Assembly: GCA_043101605.1 (NCBI GenBank)
Contig: JBICIG010000109.1
Coordinates: 1 to 9,873 of the forward strand
Direction: 5' to 3'
DNA from: JBICIG01 sp043101605
GTDB taxonomy: Bacteria > Planctomycetota > Phycisphaerae > Phycisphaerales > UBA1924
Length of the DNA stretch: 9,873 nt
The notes under the pieces were generated by a model that was not told the origin of the DNA, did no database searches, and saw nothing but the letters and a program-made list of their open reading frames with translations. Within the stretch, counting starts at the first letter, position 1, and the number at the start of each line of letters is the position of its first letter. Positions 6,368 to 9,873 of the stretch are shown here, in pieces. Position numbers and translations under genes: made by a program.

Positions 6368-6403
6368 GGCAAGGCCCGCGTTCGCAGGAACGCGGGCCCT
6401 GCC
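6368..6403 (-). terminator. Intrinsic terminator of the PEP-CTERM-like gene
   Basis: The arms at 6368-6383 and 6388-6403 form a 16-bp stem with a 4-base loop. On the minus-strand RNA the one non-Watson-Crick position is a G-U pair, whereas on the plus strand it would be an A-C mismatch, so the structure favours minus-strand transcripts. The stem is followed by ATTTCT, a short U-rich stretch. It lies 50 bp after the stop codon at 6454, where a terminator for that gene is expected, and it insulates the sigma factor and sulfur cassette from upstream transcription. Confidence 0.85.
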
Positions 6404-6453
6404 GAAGAGGCTGAGCACCCCCTGGCTAGGAGCGGGGGTGGGTCGTGAGTCGC

Positions 6454-7197
6454 TCAGCGGCGGCGACGGGTTGCGGCGAGGCCGGCGAAGCCAAGCACCG
6501 CGAGCGAGCCGGGCGTCGGCGTGCCCTTGATCACGAAGGGAAGCTCGTCGGGCGTCATGCTGCCGCCGTCCTGGAGGGCGCCCCAGGCACCGACCGACGG
6601 ATTGAACTGGAGCGCGTTGGCGCCGGCGGGAGCGGTCATGCCGAGGGGTGAGATGGGCGGAGCCCACGGGCCGGAGGTGGACGAACCGGCAGCGGCCCAG
6701 TCGAGCCAGTAGGTGCCGGCGCCGAGGATGGCGCCGCCGAAGTCGACCTCGGACTCCTGCACGCGGCGGGCCGTGTCGGTGTTGGGAGAGTTCTCCGCGA
6801 TGCGGTAGATGTTGGTGAACCCGCTGTTGAGCAGCGTGTTCGAAGACGCGACGACATTGCTGCCGAGAGCGCCCGGAACACCGTCCCAGATCTTCACATC
6901 GTAGCCGGTGATCGAGGGAGCGGTCACGCCGGTCTGGTAGGCCATGAAGCAGATCGAGTCGATCGTCCAGGTGCCGGTGACGGTGAAGTCATCGGCGACC
7001 CGGAAGCCGGAGGAGATCGCGTGCCCGTAGCCGAGCGTGGTCTCGCCGAGCGAAACATTCTGCAGCAGCGAGATATCGCCGCCGCTGGCGTGACCGCCGG
7101 GCAGGGTCACGATCGAACCGTTGTCATAAAGAATCTGCGCCGAAGCGACCGAGCCGCACACGAGCGCAGCGACAGCCAAACGCGACATCTTCATCAT
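6454..7197 (-). CDS. Secreted protein with PEP-CTERM-like (exosortase) sorting tail
   Basis: The 247-residue exported protein starts MMKMSRLAVAALVCGSVASA, a Sec signal peptide with likely cleavage after ASA (residue 20). The mature part is rich in Gly, Ser, Thr and aromatics, with few charges and no recognised catalytic motif; it looks like a beta-rich surface protein. The C-terminal tail (about 226-247) is TPTPGS, a short hydrophobic helix (LAVLGFAGLAA) and TRRRR. This tripartite form is that of PEP-CTERM/exosortase signals, with PTPGS in place of the usual PEP, as often found in Phycisphaerae. It predicts cleavage and anchoring by an exosortase or archaeosortase-like enzyme encoded elsewhere. 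The ATG at 7197 has GGGAG 7 bases upstream; a second ATG directly follows, so the start could be one codon shorter. It is monocistronic, with a terminator 50 bp after its stop. The specific function is unknown. Confidence 0.88.
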   Translation of the reverse strand: MMKMSRLAVAALVCGSVASAQILYDNGSIVTLPGGHASGGDISLLQNVSLGETTLGYGHAISSGFRVADDFTVTGTWTIDSICFMAYQTGVTAPSITGYDVKIWDGVPGALGSNVVASSNTLLNSGFTNIYRIAENSPNTDTARRVQESEVDFGGAILGAGTYWLDWAAAGSSTSGPWAPPISPLGMTAPAGANALQFNPSVGAWGALQDGGSMTPDELPFVIKGTPTPGSLAVLGFAGLAATRRRR

Positions 7198-7320
7198 TGC
7201 AATGCTCCCTACGAGAATGGTCCCCCGGGGCCGGTCGAACGCCGGACCCCCGCGCTGGTCGAGCCCTGCTCTGCCAGCGTTGCTCCGCCGTGGTTATCCC
7301 GATCGGCGGCCGATCTCATC

Positions 7321-7349
7321 AAGCTACCACAGACTTTGAGTTCGTCCAA
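7321..7349 (-). promoter_or_regulatory. Candidate sigma-70 promoter for the PEP-CTERM-like gene
   Basis: On the minus strand TTGGAC (7344-7349) and TAGCTT (7321-7326) are separated by exactly 17 bp in the AT-richer part of the intergenic region. Each hexamer matches its consensus at only three positions. A start near 7314 would give a leader of about 117 bases, and the dyad at 7301-7315 would overlap the initiation site as an operator could. The assignment rests on spacing and location. Confidence 0.28.
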
Positions 7350-7388
7350 TGCGCATGGTCGCCGGTTCTAATGTTAACAACAGTTCTA
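7349..7388. promoter_or_regulatory. Cluster of palindromes and direct repeats, possible operator
   Basis: ATGCGCAT (7349-7356) and TGTTAACA (7372-7379) are perfect 8-bp palindromes. The second is flanked by two direct copies of GTTCTA (7365-7370 and 7383-7388), 18 bp apart. In a window this GC-rich, such an AT-containing symmetrical cluster midway between two divergent genes is a good candidate for a regulator binding site. No specific regulator can be named. Confidence 0.35.
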
Positions 7389-7446
7389 GGACCTACCCCT
7401 GCTCCGATGCCCATACCTTCTGGGGGGCTGGACCAACCGAGGGCTT

Positions 7447-7473
7447 GGGCGGGCGGAGGAACCCGCGCCGCCC
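7447..7473 (+). repeat. Stable hairpin in the trkH upstream region
   Basis: GGGCGG-GCGG pairs with CCGC-G-CCGCCC around an AGGAAC loop, giving a 10-bp stem with one bulged G. No T-run follows, so it is not a standard terminator. It may be part of a structured leader if transcription of trkH starts near 7390; it may also be chance in GC-rich DNA. Confidence 0.3.
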
Positions 7474-7667
7474 CGGCAACGCTCGCCGCGTGCTTGGCAC
7501 TACCATGACGCCGGCCGGGTCTGCAGGAGGTCGGCCCTTCGGTGGAACTGAGGCGTCCGCCGAGGGGTGAAAGTCCCGGGCTCCCGGATCACCGGGCCCC
7601 GCTCGTTCGGCCGACGACCGGGTGCGATCGAGAAGCGTGACAGACCGCGAGCCGGGACGGATTCCGC

Positions 7668-9392
7668 GTGAGCCAGGGCGATCGACACTTCATCCTGTTC
7701 CGCTCGCAAGCCCGATCAATCCGTCGGCTGGGGGCGGCGAGCGCGTTCGCCGGGCTGGCCGCCGTCTCGGTCGCGCTCGAGCACGGGTTTCGGGAGCCGG
7801 TTGCGCACCCGCTGATGACCGGCGTGCTGCAGTGCCTTCTGCCGTGGGTTGCGCTGGTGCTCGCCGGTGATGTTCGCTGGAAGGTGGCGGACCGATCTCG
7901 CTGGCGCGGACCGTTCGGCGCGATCGGCGAAGTGGGCGTCGCGCTCGGGCTGGTCTTCGCGCTCGCCGGCGGGAGGGTGCTGCCCGAGCTGGTCGCCGTC
8001 GCCTCGGTGATCGCGTTCGCGATCCGGATCAACAGCGTGCTGGCGCGCACGATGCGGAATCCGACGATCCTGTTCCCGGCGTCGTTCCTGGTGCTGATCG
8101 GGGTCTCGGCGGCGCTGCTCAAGCTTCCCGCGGCGACACCGATCGACAAGCCCATCAGCCTCGTCGATGCGGTCTTCACCGCGACCTCGGCCGTCTGCGT
8201 CACGGGGCTGGCGGTCCGCGACACGGCGACGGAGTTCACCCTGTTCGGGCAGGCGGTGGTGCTCGGCTCGATCCAGCTCGGCGGGCTCGGGGTGATGATC
8301 TTCGGCTCGACGCTGGCGCTGCTCTTCGGCGCGAGGCTGAGCTTCAAGGAGCATGTCACGCTGAGCATGGCGCTCGATGAGTATCCCGCCCACCGCATCG
8401 CCCGGTTCGCGTGGTTCATCGTGCTGACCACGCTGGTGCTCGAAGCGATCGGCGCGGTGATCCTCTATCTTTCGTGGCCGGGCGACGAGCTCGCCCACGG
8501 GACGCGTCTCTGGTACGCGGTCTTCCACTCCATCTCGGCGTTCTGCAACGCGGGCTTCGACATCACCGGCCAGAGCCTCGTGGGCATCCGCTCGAGCGTC
8601 GCGGCGTACCTGGGCATCATGCCGATGATTATCCTCGGCGGCATCGGCTTCGTGGTCCTCGAGGACCTCTACCGGCTGGGCCGAGACCGGCTCGGCAACC
8701 GCGCGGGGCGGGGGCGCGACCGGGCGAGGCTCGGCACCCACTCGCGGATCGTGCTCGCCACCACCGCGTGCCTGCTCGTCGGCGGGTTCGTCACGATCTT
8801 CTTCGCCCAGTCGAGCGCCGCGGGCGGGGCAAGCCTGCAGACCGCCCTCGACGCGGCGTTCATGTCCACCACGGCGCGCACCGCGGGCTTCACGACCGTT
8901 GCCATGGAGGATCTTTCCTCTGGGTCACGCTTCACGCTGATGGTGCTCATGTCGATCGGCGGGAGCCCGGGCTCGACCGCCGGGGGCATGAAGACGGTGG
9001 TCTTCGCGATCCTCGTGTTGTCGATTCTGTCGACCGTCCGCGGGCGGAGCGAGGTGGAGGTCTTCGGGCGGGCGCTCTCGGACGCGCTGGTCAAAAAGGC
9101 CGCGACGGTCGCGGCGGGGCTGTTCGGGGTCATCACGCTCGCGACGCTGGCGCTCGATCTGACCGAGCGCATCGCGTTCGAGCCGCTGTTCTTCGAGGTC
9201 ATCAGCGCCGCCTCGACGACCGGGCTGTCGCTCGGCGCGACCGGAGAGCTCTCCGACCCCGGGCGCATCATCATCACGATCACCATGTTTCTGGGGCGTG
9301 TCGGGGCGCTCTCGCTGCTGGCGGCGCTCATCGGCGCGACGGGGGTCGAGGGTCGCTATCGGCTGCCGCGGGACACCGTCTCGCTGGGCTGA
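7668..9392 (+). CDS. TrkH/KtrB family potassium uptake channel subunit
   Basis: The 574-residue integral membrane protein is the K+-translocating subunit of a Trk/Ktr system. The four selectivity-filter loops are all visible: ATSAVCVTGL (172-181), SISAFCNAGFD (288-298), TTARTAGFTT (401-410) and ASTTGLSLG (515-523). The family motif GGSPGSTAGGMKT (431-443), in the gating region of the third repeat, is present. An N-terminal region of about 130 residues holds roughly four extra hydrophobic segments before the core, making it longer than KtrB (about 450) and TrkH (about 480). I take GTG 7668 as start, with an imperfect purine tract (GGGACGG) upstream; a later start inside the extension cannot be excluded. 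The RCK partner gene follows 21 bp downstream. It should form a dimer in the inner membrane gated by the RCK ring; K+ versus Na+ coupling cannot be read here. Confidence 0.93.
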   Translation: MSQGDRHFILFRSQARSIRRLGAASAFAGLAAVSVALEHGFREPVAHPLMTGVLQCLLPWVALVLAGDVRWKVADRSRWRGPFGAIGEVGVALGLVFALAGGRVLPELVAVASVIAFAIRINSVLARTMRNPTILFPASFLVLIGVSAALLKLPAATPIDKPISLVDAVFTATSAVCVTGLAVRDTATEFTLFGQAVVLGSIQLGGLGVMIFGSTLALLFGARLSFKEHVTLSMALDEYPAHRIARFAWFIVLTTLVLEAIGAVILYLSWPGDELAHGTRLWYAVFHSISAFCNAGFDITGQSLVGIRSSVAAYLGIMPMIILGGIGFVVLEDLYRLGRDRLGNRAGRGRDRARLGTHSRIVLATTACLLVGGFVTIFFAQSSAAGGASLQTALDAAFMSTTARTAGFTTVAMEDLSSGSRFTLMVLMSIGGSPGSTAGGMKTVVFAILVLSILSTVRGRSEVEVFGRALSDALVKKAATVAAGLFGVITLATLALDLTERIAFEPLFFEVISAASTTGLSLGATGELSDPGRIIITITMFLGRVGALSLLAALIGATGVEGRYRLPRDTVSLG

Positions 9393-9413
9393 TCCGACGA
9401 GGAGTTGCAAGAG

Positions 9414-9873
9414 ATGTCCAAGAACGATGTCGAGAACAGGCCGGTCGCGGTGCTCGGGCTCGGTCGCTTCGGTCAGCGGATCGCCAAGCAGCTTGCGCGG
9501 GCGGGGGAGGAGGTCATCGCGTGTGACAGCCGGCGCGACGCGGTCGAGCACATCGCCGACCATGTCGCCCAGGCCGTGGCGCTGGATGTGACCGACGAGG
9601 CGGCGATGCGCGCCCGCGGCATCCACCGCGTCAAGGTCGCGGTCATCGGCATCCGCGAGGACTTTGAGGCGTCCGTGCTCGCGACGGTGATCCTGCGCCA
9701 GATGGAGGTGCCCCGGATCATCGCCCGAGCCCGCTCGCGGGTGACGGCGGAGGTGCTGCGCCGGGTTGGCGCGCACGATGTCGTGCTGGCCGAGGACGAG
9801 GCCGCCGACCGCTGGGCCAACCGCATCATCGGGCCCAAGCTGCTCAACCAGATCGAGTTTCACGAGGGCTACA
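9414..9873 (+). CDS. TrkA/KtrA family RCK domain protein, N-terminal part (cut by window edge)
   Basis: The frame starts at ATG 9414 with GAGGAG 9 bases upstream and runs off the right edge after 153 codons. VAVLGLGRFGQRIAKQL (11-27) contains the GxGxxG dinucleotide-binding loop (Gly15, Gly17, Gly20), and Asp38 ends the second strand, where it would contact the ribose of NAD or the adenosine of ATP. This is an RCK_N (TrkA-N) Rossmann domain: the cytosolic gating subunit that forms an octameric ring under the TrkH/KtrB channel. The short single-domain start resembles KtrA (about 220 residues) more than E. coli TrkA (458, two RCK modules), but the full length is not visible. The C-terminal RCK_C domain, which in KtrA binds c-di-AMP, is beyond the window. 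It is co-transcribed with the channel gene (21 bp gap). Confidence 0.93.
   Translation, partial: MSKNDVENRPVAVLGLGRFGQRIAKQLARAGEEVIACDSRRDAVEHIADHVAQAVALDVTDEAAMRARGIHRVKVAVIGIREDFEASVLATVILRQMEVPRIIARARSRVTAEVLRRVGAHDVVLAEDEAADRWANRIIGPKLLNQIEFHEGY

Larger units (their letters stand above)
7198..7667. other. 470-bp divergent intergenic region between the secreted protein gene and trkH
   Basis: No convincing gene is present: the open frames here are short, have no homology and lack ribosome sites. The part nearest the minus-strand gene (7198-7320) is GC-rich and contains the perfect dyad GATCGG-CGG-CCGATC (7301-7315). The middle (about 7321-7390) is clearly AT-richer and is the likely promoter/operator zone for both directions. 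The right part (about 7440-7667) is again very GC-rich and has several potential hairpins, consistent with a long structured 5' leader for trkH. I could not match it with confidence to a known RNA family. Confidence 0.7.

Noticed and set aside
7494..7510. Sigma-54 promoter: TTGGCAC followed by N5
   Set aside because: The -24 half is perfect, but the -12 half reads TGAC and lacks the required GC at the right spacing.
7561..7580. Group II intron-like GGGTGAAAGTCCC stretch
   Set aside because: There is no reverse transcriptase gene and no domain V-like hairpin anywhere nearby.
7560..7590. Similarity to the conserved GAAAGTCCGGGCTCC segment of RNase P RNA
   Set aside because: The match has an extra base, and the remaining conserved regions of RNase P RNA (ACAGAA...GGCTTA, the AGAGCG element) are missing; there is no room for the full RNA before trkH.
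7530..7640. c-di-AMP (ydaO/yuaA) riboswitch upstream of trkH
   Set aside because: Segments like GGTGGAAC and GGGGTGAA recall the conserved core and the gene context fits, but the conserved GACAGCTAAC-type 3' segment and a closing P1 stem could not be found. Not annotated as a riboswitch.
8411..9526. 371-codon open frame on the plus strand spanning the trkH/RCK junction
   Set aside because: It is out of frame with both clear genes, is Arg/Gly/His-rich and would bridge two genes that each have strong family motifs.

Overview
The window is GC-rich, almost fully coding DNA from a bacterium that is most likely a member of the Planctomycetota, probably Phycisphaerae. The main clue is the secreted protein at 6454-7197, which ends in a PTPGS...LAATRRRR tail, a PEP-CTERM/exosortase-type sorting signal of the style common in Phycisphaerales. 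The many GTG starts, the ECF sigma factor with a long C-terminal extension and the overall gene style fit, but taxonomy remains an inference.

Layout. From 1 to 7197 every gene lies on the minus strand. Read in transcription order (right to left), these are: a secreted PEP-CTERM-like protein (7197-6454) closed by a strong intrinsic terminator (6403-6368); an ECF sigma factor with a C-terminal cysteine domain (6308-5481); then a tight sulfur cassette. The cassette holds an ETHE1-like metallo-beta-lactamase/double-rhodanese protein (5330-3906), a membrane-bound rhodanese of YgaP type (3885-3289), a TauE/SafE anion exporter (3241-2387) and an AhpD/carboxymuconolactone-decarboxylase-fold protein with a CxxCxxxH motif (2390-2052, overlapping the exporter stop as GTGA). 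The strand continues with a CNNM/DUF21-CBS membrane protein (1981-941), an unrecognised single-pass protein (928-215) and the start of a LemA family gene (170 to beyond the left edge). From 7668 the plus strand carries a TrkH/KtrB-type potassium channel subunit and the beginning of its TrkA/KtrA-type RCK partner. A 470-bp divergent intergenic region (7198-7667) separates the two halves and holds AT-richer, palindrome-containing DNA and a GC-rich potential leader for trkH.

How the genes fit together. The sulfur cassette reads as persulfide oxidation (MBL-rhodanese), sulfane-sulfur transfer at the membrane (YgaP-like) and sulfite or other sulfur-anion export (TauE), with a small redox-active AhpD-like protein translationally coupled to the exporter. 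The sigma factor immediately upstream, whose C-terminal domain looks like a degenerate zinc-anti-sigma segment with four cysteines, is a candidate thiol-responsive regulator of the cassette; this link is inference from position and cysteine content. The potassium genes form a two-gene Ktr/Trk-like uptake system. The LemA end is a separate envelope-associated cluster by content, although it lies in the same direction with short gaps.
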